From NCBI GenBank assembly GCA_965370045.1, contig CBDUSI010000073.1, positions 1 to 23,638 of the forward strand: 23,638 bases of DNA, given 5' to 3'. Shown here piece by piece: positions 16,290-23,262 of the stretch. The DNA comes from CAZONU01 sp965370045. GTDB lineage: Bacteria > Planctomycetota > SZUA-567 > JAKLDR01. The stretch's first letter is position 1. Every line of letters begins with the position of its first letter. The notes under the pieces were generated by a model that worked only from the letters and a program-made list of their open reading frames with translations, was not told the DNA's origin and made no database searches. The position numbers and the translations under genes were made by a program.

Positions 16290-19046
16290 CTACTTCCCGC
16301 TGAGTTTCCCGGCGACCTCGGCCGCCGCCGCGTAGAGCTCCTTTGAACGCTCCTGCCAGCCGGAGCACACGTAGAAGCGCTTGTCGTGTCTCCCCTGGTA
16401 GGTGATGGCGAAGTCCATGGTGACCCGGGTGCGGCGGTCGAGGAGTTCCTGGACGCGTTTGGCCAGTCCCTCGCCTGCCTGGGCCCGGCACGCCGGGTCG
16501 GCCAGCATCTTCTCGAGGAAGATGCGCGCCTGGCACTCCTGGAGGCACTCGCGGAGCATCTCGAAGCGGGTCGTGGCGACCGGCCCCTTCTTCCCCGGAC
16601 CGATTATGTAGTGGATCCCGTGCGAGCCTATGTCCAGACCGCCCCAGGGCACGTAGCGTCCGGCGAGGATGCCCTTCACCCGGCCGCGCTTGTCCTTGAG
16701 CACCGGCCAGAAGTCCGCGCCCATGCGCGCTATCCCGTCAACGCCGGTGTGGTCCTTCTTCCCGCCCGGACCGAACGAACCGAAGACCCCGCCGGCCAGG
16801 ATGCAGGCCTCGGGAAAGACCCGGAACTCAGACTGCGGGGACATGTGCTGCCGGAACTCGTTGCGCCCGAACTTGCCCACGATCTTGGGGCACTTCCAGC
16901 CGGCGAAACGGTTCCGATGGCTGTACTTGTTGGTCACGTCCGGACTCCAGGGATACCCGCCCCAGACGAAGACCATGTAGCCCACCGGCTGATCCCTTAC
17001 TCCCTTGCGCAGCCAACCGGTGGAGTGCGAGTGGACCACCCATTCCGCCCAGGGGGCCGCGGTCGCCAGGCTCTTCACCGCCCCCTCGCCGGGAGTGAAG
17101 TCACCGCACACCCCGACCATCATGGACTTCTCCAGGCCGTGCCCGGCCAGGATCTTCTTGAGGCCGGCCATGACCGGCTTCCAGAACTCGTCGCACTCGG
17201 GAGTGCCCCACTTGGGGCCCTTGAGCACCTCCAGCTTCTTGGTGGCCGGGTCCATGACCGAGAAAAGTATCTCCCGGTCCTTGAAGAACTCGTCGGCTTC
17301 CTTGCCGTCACCGCCGAGTATGCCCTTGAAGTTCTTCTTGGAGGCCACAGATTTTCCGGCCCAGTGCGCGGCCATCTTGACCGGAGTCCATGCGTAGGCG
17401 CAGACCACCGGGATGTTCCCGCCGAAGTGCTTCACGGCGAGGTCCACGTACTTCTCCGCGATGCTGAAGTCGTGCGTGTAGGAATCGCCTTTCTTTATCC
17501 ATCTGACCATGCTGTGGGCGTTGCCGAAGTGGGTCTTGGCCACCAGCGGGATGTAGAGGTTCCTGGTCCCCAGCTGGCCCATCAGTTTGAAGGACTCCTC
17601 CACCAGCTTCCAGTGCTCGTCGGACCACATCTCCACCCCGTACTTCATGGCCAGCGAGTCGGGGGACTGCACCAGCCCCATGTGGGTGGCGAACGCCTTG
17701 GGATCGGGCATCTTCCAGTCGATCACCTGCAACTCGACCGGGACCTCCACGGGCTTTCCCCCGGCGGCGGTGATCGTGACCTTGCCGCTGTATTTGCCCG
17801 GCTTGGCATCGGCAGGCACGCGCACGCTGATCCAGATCGGCTGGAGCGCACCGAGCTTGCCCACTGCGACCTCCGCGGGCGCAGCATTGTCAAGCGTGTC
17901 GAACTCGTTCGGTGCCCCGCGGCCCCGGCCTGGGCGGTCGGGACGCGGATAGCGCAGTTCCACGGCCGAGGCGGGAATGGGGCTCGGGCCCTTCAGCGCC
18001 GAGGCCACCGCCTTGAGGCCCTTGATAGCCCCGTCGGAACTCGCCGCCACCACTCCGGAGAAGGTCCCGTTGGGGACGCCGACGATGCGCACGGGGCGAA
18101 GCTGGTCGGCGGGATCGCCGCAGTCGGTGACCCTGATCCTTCGTACGACCGGGTGGTTCCACACCCGGAAGCCCTTGGGGCGATCTCCCGGCCTGACACC
18201 GGGACTGACCGCGACTCCCTCGGGCGCCGAGAGCTTGAGTTCCTCGAGTCCCACGCGTGGCCAGATCAGGGCCCTGCTGCTGCCCTTGATGACCTTGGCG
18301 GTAAATACTTTCTCGGGCATCGACGCGCAGTGCAGCCTGACGGCCAGCACGTTGACGCCCTTGCGGAGCGCCGAGGCGGGTATCTTCAGTCCCTCGATCT
18401 TGCGTACCCGCTTCTCGAACATCTTCGGGTACTTCTTGTCCATGTCGCCGCCGACCAGTTCCCCCTTGATGAAGTAGACGTCATCGGGGTAGTCCTCCGC
18501 GGGAGTGGAGAACTCCAGCTTGCCTTTTGGCAAGTGCGCGCGCTTGACCTCCTTGCCGTTCACGTAGACGGCGGCGCCGCCCGCGAAGCCCATCGACAGC
18601 GTCAGCTCCGCGGGGTTGGCCAACCGGAACTTGCCGCGCAGGAAGACCATCCGCGTCTTCTCGCACACGTTCTGGCGCCGGAACTTGCGGATGCCAGTTC
18701 CCCTGAAGGGGCCCGAATACAGGCCCCAGGAGCTGTCGTCGAAATCCGCCTGCGTCCACTTGGCGGGGACCGAACGCGGCCGCCGGCGCATCACCGGGGA
18801 CGGAGTCGTCTTCTTTATGTACTTGCCACCCACCTTGGCCCGCTGCGTGAGCGGATCCTCCACGAGGTGCCCCAACTCGCCGGACCCCTTGCGGATCAGT
18901 TCGGTGCCCTTGACGAACCGGCAGCGCCACAGGCTCTTGGCATCGAGCAGCACCGTCTCACCCGCACAAGCCGCGTCCGGCGCGGCGGCGATCATCAGGG
19001 CGAACAGCCAAAGCGGAGCTCCGGCGATCAGTATTCTCCTGAGCAT
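16290..19046 (-). CDS. Secreted GH123/DUF4091-like protein, paralogue 1 (first hydrolase gene after the regulator)
   Basis: About 918 residues. GAGGAG (19055-19060) is 8 bases from the ATG at 19046 and 5 from an in-frame GTG at 19049, so the ATG is preferred. That ATG shares its A with the TGA of the regulator gene (TGATG), implying translational coupling. The signal peptide is about 1-29 (ILIAGAPLWLFALMIAAAP). The family pattern follows: GGAAVYVNGKEVKRAHLPKG (about 158), V-P-A-D-A-K-P-G-K-Y-S-G-K-V, VAKTHFGNAHSMVRW, YAWTP, MMVGVCGDFTPGEGAV (about 649) and MLRECLQECQARIFLE (about 832). It ends CSGWQERSKELYAAAAEVAGKL, a motif shared by all four paralogues and visible as a repeat even in the DNA. 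As the first structural gene it is likely the one most directly tied to the regulator's signal. Confidence 0.86.
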   Translation of the reverse strand: MLRRILIAGAPLWLFALMIAAAPDAACAGETVLLDAKSLWRCRFVKGTELIRKGSGELGHLVEDPLTQRAKVGGKYIKKTTPSPVMRRRPRSVPAKWTQADFDDSSWGLYSGPFRGTGIRKFRRQNVCEKTRMVFLRGKFRLANPAELTLSMGFAGGAAVYVNGKEVKRAHLPKGKLEFSTPAEDYPDDVYFIKGELVGGDMDKKYPKMFEKRVRKIEGLKIPASALRKGVNVLAVRLHCASMPEKVFTAKVIKGSSRALIWPRVGLEELKLSAPEGVAVSPGVRPGDRPKGFRVWNHPVVRRIRVTDCGDPADQLRPVRIVGVPNGTFSGVVAASSDGAIKGLKAVASALKGPSPIPASAVELRYPRPDRPGRGRGAPNEFDTLDNAAPAEVAVGKLGALQPIWISVRVPADAKPGKYSGKVTITAAGGKPVEVPVELQVIDWKMPDPKAFATHMGLVQSPDSLAMKYGVEMWSDEHWKLVEESFKLMGQLGTRNLYIPLVAKTHFGNAHSMVRWIKKGDSYTHDFSIAEKYVDLAVKHFGGNIPVVCAYAWTPVKMAAHWAGKSVASKKNFKGILGGDGKEADEFFKDREILFSVMDPATKKLEVLKGPKWGTPECDEFWKPVMAGLKKILAGHGLEKSMMVGVCGDFTPGEGAVKSLATAAPWAEWVVHSHSTGWLRKGVRDQPVGYMVFVWGGYPWSPDVTNKYSHRNRFAGWKCPKIVGKFGRNEFRQHMSPQSEFRVFPEACILAGGVFGSFGPGGKKDHTGVDGIARMGADFWPVLKDKRGRVKGILAGRYVPWGGLDIGSHGIHYIIGPGKKGPVATTRFEMLRECLQECQARIFLEKMLADPACRAQAGEGLAKRVQELLDRRTRVTMDFAITYQGRHDKRFYVCSGWQERSKELYAAAAEVAGKLSGK

Positions 19047-20200
19047 CACGGCTTCTCCTCAGTTCCTTCGGATCCCTGATTGCTCCCACGTGCCTCGCGG
19101 GAGGACTCCCGCACCACGAGCCGCACCGGCACCTCCACCAACCTGCCCGGTTCGGCCCCGCCGGTCATGAGTTCGTCCAGTTCCCTGGTCGCGGTGATCC
19201 CCATCTGGCGCGCGCTGAATTCCACGGCGCTCAGGCCCGGCACCACGTCGGCAGACGCCAGGCTGTCCCCGAAGGAGACAAGCGCGACGTGGCGCCCGAC
19301 ATGAAGTCCCAGTTCCTCGGCTGCCTGCCAGGCTCCCTTCGCGCGATTGTGGTCGAAGACCGCGATCGCGGTGGGAGGATCGCTTCGACCCAGAAGCTTC
19401 CGCGCGGCCGCCGCGCCCTGCTCTTCGTCGGCGTGACAGCAGAGCACCAGGTCTTCGTCGAGCGCCAGTCCCCCCGCGGCCAGCGCCGCAGCGAAGCCCT
19501 CCCGGCGCCAGGGGTTGATCGCCGGCCGGGAGGCGTCGATGTAGGCGATCCTGCGATGGCCCAGCGACACCAGGTGCTCCCCGGCCAATCGTCCCGCCTG
19601 CCGGCTGTCGTCGACCACGCAAGTCAGCGGCAGGCCCTCGAAGAAGTGGTCGACCAACACCGTCGGACCGCTCCAGCGCTCGAGTATCTCAGAGACCATT
19701 TCGCGATTGGTCATGGACTGCAGAATCAGGCCGTCGATCCCGCGCTGCGGCAGGACCTCAAGCAATGCGCGCCGTTTCTCGCGCTTGCCAAGATCGCTGA
19801 AGAAGCTCACGATCCAGTCGGCATTGCCGGTGCCCTCTGCCAAACCGGCCATCAGGTCGCCGTAGTAACCGCGCGCCTGACTCGAGCCTACCAAGGCAAC
19901 GGCAACGTGGGCCAGCCCCGTCGCGGTGCGAGTCTCGTTGCGCGCCAGGACCATGGTGCCCTGCCCCTGGCGCCGGGAAATCAGGCCCTCGGCCTCGATC
20001 AGATTCAGCCCCTTGCGCAACGTCCCGCGGCTGATGCCGAAGAGCCGGGCGAGATCCCTCTCGGGCGGCAGGAACCTGCCCCACAGTGCCCGGTCGCGGA
20101 TGAACCCGCGCACCCGGTCAGCGGCTTCCCGATGCAGGAACTTCCTGCTGAGCCGACTCAGCTCGGTCCCTATCTCTGCCCCGCTGCTCTGATCCCTCAA
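19046..20200 (-). CDS. GntR-type DNA-binding / LacI-type sugar-binding hybrid transcriptional regulator
   Basis: 384 residues from a TTG at 20200, which has AGGAG (20214-20210 on the minus strand) at 9-base spacing; no in-frame ATG or GTG fits better, and the next Met lies beyond the DNA-binding domain. Residues about 23-87 are a GntR winged helix (LPPERDLARLFGISRGTLRKGLNLIEAEGLI, then the R-x-G-x-G-T wing). Residues about 95-365 are a periplasmic-binding-protein-like sensor of LacI/GalR type (DGLILQS, TVLVDHFFEGL, VVDDSRQAGRLAGEHLVSLGHRRIAYID, VEFSARQMGITATRELDELM). This domain order matches the AraR group, repressors released by sugars. The effector here is unknown. It heads the operon and overlaps the first hydrolase gene, so it probably controls its own expression and that of the seven secreted proteins through the inverted repeats just upstream. 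Confidence 0.92.
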   Translation of the reverse strand: MRDQSSGAEIGTELSRLSRKFLHREAADRVRGFIRDRALWGRFLPPERDLARLFGISRGTLRKGLNLIEAEGLISRRQGQGTMVLARNETRTATGLAHVAVALVGSSQARGYYGDLMAGLAEGTGNADWIVSFFSDLGKREKRRALLEVLPQRGIDGLILQSMTNREMVSEILERWSGPTVLVDHFFEGLPLTCVVDDSRQAGRLAGEHLVSLGHRRIAYIDASRPAINPWRREGFAAALAAGGLALDEDLVLCCHADEEQGAAAARKLLGRSDPPTAIAVFDHNRAKGAWQAAEELGLHVGRHVALVSFGDSLASADVVPGLSAVEFSARQMGITATRELDELMTGGAEPGRLVEVPVRLVVRESSREARGSNQGSEGTEEKP

Positions 20201-20211
20201 CGCTTGGTTCT

Positions 20212-20261
20212 CCTAATTGGGCATCATCGGTACTGGCACTGTACCACTCGCGCCCATTAGG
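20212..20261 (-). promoter_or_regulatory. Concentric inverted repeats: candidate operator or leader hairpin of the operon
   Basis: The inner element, 20229-20245, is GGTAC-TGGCACT-GTACC, with perfect 5-bp arms. The outer arms are CCTAATTGGGC (20212-20222) and GCCCATTAGG (20252-20261), complementary over 10 bp with one extra base. Both share a centre near 20237. GTAC-containing palindromes are typical of GntR/AraR operators, so the inner element is a good candidate site for the regulator encoded next door. The outer left arm overlaps the regulator's AGGAG, so an RNA hairpin could mask it. A weak -10-like TATAGG lies at 20267-20262 (minus strand) without a clear -35. Confidence 0.55.
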
Positions 20262-20371
20262 CCTATACACCTCTCCGACCGTATTGACGATGAAAATCCC
20301 GAAAACTGCCGCGGAGACAGCTAAGTAGCGCGATGAGAGCGGCTTACTGTAAATCCAGGTGCCTCATATAG

Positions 20372-20392
20372 GAGACCGGGGTTGCCGGCCTC
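20372..20392 (-). terminator. Stem-loop just after the helicase gene
   Basis: On the transcript GAGGCCGG-CAACC-CCGGUCUC forms an 8-bp stem (one G-U pair) with a five-base loop, starting 5 bases past the helicase stop codon. There is no T-run after it, so it may protect the 3' end or act as an imperfect terminator. It separates the helicase transcript from the operon that starts near 20260. Confidence 0.4.
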
Positions 20393-20397
20393 GCTTC

Positions 20398-21657
20398 TCA
20401 GCGCAGGCGACTACGGCGTCGGCGTCTGCCGCCCAGGATCCGTTTGCGGCGCACCGGGGTGGGCGTGCCGCCCTCGGCCGCTTCGGCTTCCTGCGTGGGA
20501 CGGACCGAGACGAAGGCCCGATAGGGATGGTCGTTTATGACCGTGAGCTTCATGCGGATAAGCCGCTCGATCTTGCCGAGGACGCCGATCTCCTCGAAGT
20601 CGCAGAAGGACAGCGCTATCCCCGCCGCCCCGGCTCGCGCGGTGCGCCCGATGCGGTGCACGTAGACTTCGGCCTCGCCGGGCATGTCGTAATTGATCAC
20701 GTGCGAGACGCTCTCGATGTCGATGCCCCGCGAGGCGATATCGGTGGCCACCAGCACCCGGGCGTCGCCGTTCTTGAAGCGCTCCAGGGCCCGTTCGCGG
20801 TTGCTCTGGGTCTTGTTGCCGTGAATCGACTGGGCCTCGACCCCGGCCTTGCGCAGGTGCATGGTCACCCGGTCGGCGCCGTGCTTGGTGCGGGTGAAGA
20901 TCAGCGTGCGGGATATGTCCGGGTTCTCTTTCAGCAGATGCAGCAGGAGGTCGCGTTTTCTAGCCTTCTCCACGAAGTACAGCCGCTGATCGACCGACTC
21001 GACAGTGGTCGCCGCCGGCGCCACCTCCACCCGCACCGGATCGCGAACCATCGCCCCGGCCAGGCGCTGGATGCTCTCCGGCAGCGTGGCCGAGAAGAAC
21101 AGCGTCTGCCGATCAGTGGGCAGCTCCCGGACTATTCTACGGACGTCAGGGATGAAACCCATGTCCAGCATCCTGTCGGCCTCGTCGAGGACGAAGACTT
21201 CCAACCCTCGGAGATTCACCAGCCCCTGGCCCATGAGGTCCAGCAGCCGGCCCGGCGTGGCCACCAGCACGTCGATGCCGGCGTGCAGCGCGCGGGTCTG
21301 CGACCCCTGGGGGACGCCGCCGAAGACCACCGTGTGGCGGATATCGGTGTGCCGGCCGTAGGCCGCGAAACTGTCGGCGATCTGCGAGGCCAGCTCGCGG
21401 GTGGGGGTGAGCACCAGCACGCGGATAACGTGATGGCCGTGCTTGCGGCGCTCCCCGGCGCACAGCCCCTGGAGGATGGGCAGGGCGAAGGCCGCGGTCT
21501 TGCCGGTGCCGGTCTGGGCGCAGCCCATCAGGTCGCGGCCGGCCAGCACGTGGGGGATGGCCTCCACCTGGATGGGCATCGGTTCGAGGTAGCCTTCGTC
21601 CCGGATGGCGCGGAGAAGCGGCTCGATGAGGTCAAGCTCGTCGAAGTTCACAACCAC
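20398..21657 (-). CDS. rhlE: DEAD-box ATP-dependent RNA helicase, RhlE-like
   Basis: 419 residues with every core motif: Q-motif region (F5; EPMPIQ 25-30), motif I AQTGTGKT (47-54), Ia PTRELA (85-90), Ib TPGR (134-137), II DEAD (158-161), III SAT (189-191), IV LIFTRTKHG (252-260), V ATDIASRGIDI (304-314) and VI HRIGRTARAG (334-343). The FTRTKHGAD and IHGNKTQ segments favour the RhlE subgroup. The protein ends in a short arginine-rich tail (RRKRILGGRRRRRSRLR), probably for RNA contact. The family remodels structured RNA in ribosome assembly, mRNA decay and cold adaptation. The start is uncertain: GTG at 21657 has no clear Shine-Dalgarno sequence, and GTG at 21651 is an alternative. It is on the same strand as the hydrolase operon but is separated from it by about 200 bases and appears functionally unrelated. 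Confidence 0.93.
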   Translation of the reverse strand: MVVNFDELDLIEPLLRAIRDEGYLEPMPIQVEAIPHVLAGRDLMGCAQTGTGKTAAFALPILQGLCAGERRKHGHHVIRVLVLTPTRELASQIADSFAAYGRHTDIRHTVVFGGVPQGSQTRALHAGIDVLVATPGRLLDLMGQGLVNLRGLEVFVLDEADRMLDMGFIPDVRRIVRELPTDRQTLFFSATLPESIQRLAGAMVRDPVRVEVAPAATTVESVDQRLYFVEKARKRDLLLHLLKENPDISRTLIFTRTKHGADRVTMHLRKAGVEAQSIHGNKTQSNRERALERFKNGDARVLVATDIASRGIDIESVSHVINYDMPGEAEVYVHRIGRTARAGAAGIALSFCDFEEIGVLGKIERLIRMKLTVINDHPYRAFVSVRPTQEAEAAEGGTPTPVRRKRILGGRRRRRSRLR

Positions 21658-21738
21658 TTATAGCACGGCGGGATGCGGAAGTCAACCATAGACCTGCCGC
21701 TAAACGCGTAATCGGTGCATGTCACCGGAGCTTTCGGG

Positions 21739-22149
21739 CTACTTGCCGTGCGGAATGTTCAAAGATGCAATCCAGCGCAGCCTGTCGTCCGCGTCAAAGC
21801 TCAGCACGGCCAAGGTCCAAGGGTTGGCCTTCACGGACACCTTGAAGGGACGAAGCGGCGGTATCTGGGGAGGGATAAAGGAAATGGTCTTACTAACTCT
21901 GGCGGGCGCCAATAATCGACGTACTTCTTCCAGGGACATGCCCTCGCGGAGGTGGGTCTGCAATACCATGTCGACACCCTGCCACTGCGTCATCCGGTCA
22001 TCGCTGCGCATGAGGTGCTTGGCGTAAGCCAAGTGGAACCGCTTCCAGTTGGCGCCGGCCAGGGCCAGGAGGAGTATGGCCGTCGGCATGGCCACCAGCC
22101 AGACGACCATCCGCCGCGAGCGTTTCGGTTTGGGCTCGGGCGTGGTCAT
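21739..22149 (-). CDS. Small membrane-anchored protein, downstream copy of a tandem pair
   Basis: 136 residues. A basic N-terminus (PKPKRSRR) precedes one hydrophobic segment (about 16-34, VVWLVAMPTAILLLALAGA), giving a signal anchor with the rest outside the cytoplasmic membrane. The soluble part contains THLREGMSLEEVRRLLAPA and later AVLSFDADDRLRW. This loosely resembles the 'G-M-x-x-x-E-V' and 'F-x-x-x-x-L' pattern of small BamE/SmpA-like folds, which is only a suggestion. The ATG overlaps the stop of the upstream paralogue (ATGA, 22146-22149), so the two are cotranscribed and probably translationally coupled. Function unknown. Confidence 0.75.
   Translation of the reverse strand: MTTPEPKPKRSRRMVVWLVAMPTAILLLALAGANWKRFHLAYAKHLMRSDDRMTQWQGVDMVLQTHLREGMSLEEVRRLLAPARVSKTISFIPPQIPPLRPFKVSVKANPWTLAVLSFDADDRLRWIASLNIPHGK
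21937..22149 (-). repeat. Direct repeat, downstream copy (partner 22341-22559)
   Basis: This stretch matches 22341-22559 at a constant offset of 404 bases over most of its length (410 at the start codons because of a short insertion). The longest near-identical section is about 22051-22135, covering the membrane segment and basic N-terminus. It reflects tandem gene duplication. Confidence 0.85.
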
Positions 22150-22559
22150 CTGCCAGCCCCCCGGGACTCATGATCGACCAGCCTGTCGTCCTTGTCGAAG
22201 GTCAGCGGGCAGATGTAGTTGAGCGAGCGTCTTCCTGTACGCACGTCGAAGGCGCGACGTCCGTCCGCTCGTGGTCCCCGCCCGCGAATCTTCTCAGTAA
22301 GTCTGGCGGGTGCCAGCATGGAACGGACCTCCTCCAGGGGCATGCCCTCGCGAAGGTGGGTTCTCAGCACCATCGCGACGCCGCGCCTCTGCTTCGTGAG
22401 GTCGTCGCTGCTGATGAGGTGCTTGCAGTAGGCCAAGTGGAAGGTCTTCCAGTTGGCGCCGGCCAGGGACAGGAGGAGTATGGCAATCGGCATGGCCACC
22501 ATCCAGACGACCATCCGCCGCGAGCGTTTCGGTTTGGGCGCGGGCGCGGGCGTGTTCAT
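22146..22559 (-). CDS. Small membrane-anchored protein, upstream copy of a tandem pair
   Basis: 137 residues, with the same layout as its downstream neighbour: basic PKPKRSRR, a hydrophobic helix (about 18-36, VVWMVAMPIAILLLSLAGA) and a soluble part with THLREGMPLEEVRSMLAPA. The first 90 or so residues are highly similar between the copies. The last 45 (from LTEKIRGRGPRADGRRAF onward) differ strongly and are more basic, keeping only an F-D-x-D-D-R-L core. GGGGAGG lies about 15 bases before the ATG at 22559, farther than usual, and partly inside a GC hairpin (22578-22592), so initiation may be weak. Function unknown; divergence of the C-terminus suggests altered partner binding or relaxed selection. 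Confidence 0.75.
   Translation of the reverse strand: MNTPAPAPKPKRSRRMVVWMVAMPIAILLLSLAGANWKTFHLAYCKHLISSDDLTKQRRGVAMVLRTHLREGMPLEEVRSMLAPARLTEKIRGRGPRADGRRAFDVRTGRRSLNYICPLTFDKDDRLVDHESRGAGR
22341..22559 (-). repeat. Direct repeat, upstream copy (partner 21937-22149)
   Basis: Counterpart of the repeat at 21937-22149. Similarity fades toward the 3' ends of the genes, where the encoded C-termini diverge. Confidence 0.85.
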
Positions 22560-22577
22560 ATCACGAAAACATAGCCT

Positions 22578-22592
22578 CCCCGCCGGGCGGGG
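22578..22592 (-). terminator. GC-rich hairpin between the small membrane protein genes
   Basis: CCCCGC-CGG-GCGGGG forms a perfect 6-bp GC stem. On the minus-strand transcript it lies 16 bases past the stop codon at 22609 and is followed 9 bases later by TTTT. It could terminate the 22609-22941 transcript. It also overlaps the GGGGAGG that may serve the next gene. Confidence 0.4.
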
Positions 22593-22608
22593 TCAAGACG
22601 TGAGGGAA

Positions 22609-22941
22609 TCAGGTGTTGTATCCCCCGGAACTTTCTGGCATGTTTCCTGAATCGCGGGACTCGAACTCCAATTCCAGACCGCCGGCAACGTGCGCTATCA
22701 GATTATACAGTACGGCCGTGAGGGCACCGCCAATGAAGCCGACTATCCCATAGAAGATCGGGAGAATGATGACCGCTCCGACACCAAATAACAGACCACC
22801 CGCGCCACCTCGCCCAGAGCCCGCGGCTGCGCCCAGGACGGAAACGAACGAGAATATGCCGCCGAATATGAGCCCCAGTGCTGCGTACAGCAAGCCCAGC
22901 ACCTTCGCACCGGACAGTATCCCAACCCTCTTCAATTCCAT
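22609..22941 (-). CDS. Small conserved-type integral membrane protein
   Basis: 110 residues from the ATG at 22941, which has AAGGAG (22949-22954) at 7-base spacing. The frame is open to 23016, but that extension has no such site. The protein starts MELKRVGILSGAKVLGLLYAALGLIFGGIFSF, then a glycine-rich loop (SGRGGAGGLLFG), then AVIILPIFYGIVGFIGGALTAVLYNLIAHVAGGLELEFE. That gives two long hydrophobic segments (about 12-38 and 50-85) and an acidic cytoplasmic or external tail ending DSGNMPESSGGYNT. The pattern resembles small membrane proteins loosely grouped with DUF3566, seen in many bacterial phyla; no function is known. It has its own promoter candidate (23068-23040) and reads away from the HTH-like gene at 23263. 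Confidence 0.78.
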   Translation of the reverse strand: MELKRVGILSGAKVLGLLYAALGLIFGGIFSFVSVLGAAAGSGRGGAGGLLFGVGAVIILPIFYGIVGFIGGALTAVLYNLIAHVAGGLELEFESRDSGNMPESSGGYNT

Positions 22942-23039
22942 TTCCCAACTCCTTTCGGCGTTCACGGACCAGTCGGCACATTCCGGCGACACCCCACCGG
23001 CATTGCCCACCTCCACCTGCTTCCATTTCCCTCCTGCGC

Positions 23040-23068
23040 AACCTACCCCGCCGACGCCCCGGAGTCAA
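23040..23068 (-). promoter_or_regulatory. Candidate sigma-70 promoter for the small membrane protein gene
   Basis: On the minus strand, TTGACT (23068-23063), a 17-base spacer and TAGGTT (23045-23040). The -35 is good and the -10 weak (3 of 6). Transcription would start near 23033, leaving a leader of about 90 bases. The 320-base divergent gap 22942-23262 holds only this and the plus-strand promoter. Confidence 0.4.
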
Positions 23069-23199
23069 CCCCAAACCCCGAATTCTGATCACCAGCTATC
23101 TCAACCAGCGATTATCGCCTTAACCTTCGCTTTCTCACGCGCATAAGCAGCTCTACGCCAGCCACTTGCACTTTCTCCCCATTATTCTGTATTATCTGC

Positions 23200-23228
23200 T
23201 TGACATTCGGGCGCGTTCGGTGTAGTAT
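23200..23228 (+). promoter_or_regulatory. Sigma-70-like promoter of the HTH-like gene
   Basis: TTGACA (23200-23205) is a perfect -35. A 17-base spacer and TAGTAT (23223-23228; 4 of 6) follow. Initiation is expected near 23235, about 28 bases before the GTG start at 23263. Confidence 0.65.
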
Positions 23229-23262
23229 GTAGTAGTTGTCGGTTATCAAAGGAGCGGACTCC

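Noticed and set aside
20290..20328. Tiny plus-strand ORF of about 12 codons upstream of the operon regulator
   Set aside because: It has no Shine-Dalgarno sequence and lies on the wrong strand to act as a leader peptide.
22942..23016. N-terminal extension of the small membrane protein
   Set aside because: The ATG at 22941 has a well-placed AAGGAG; the extension reads as leader sequence and has no initiation signal.
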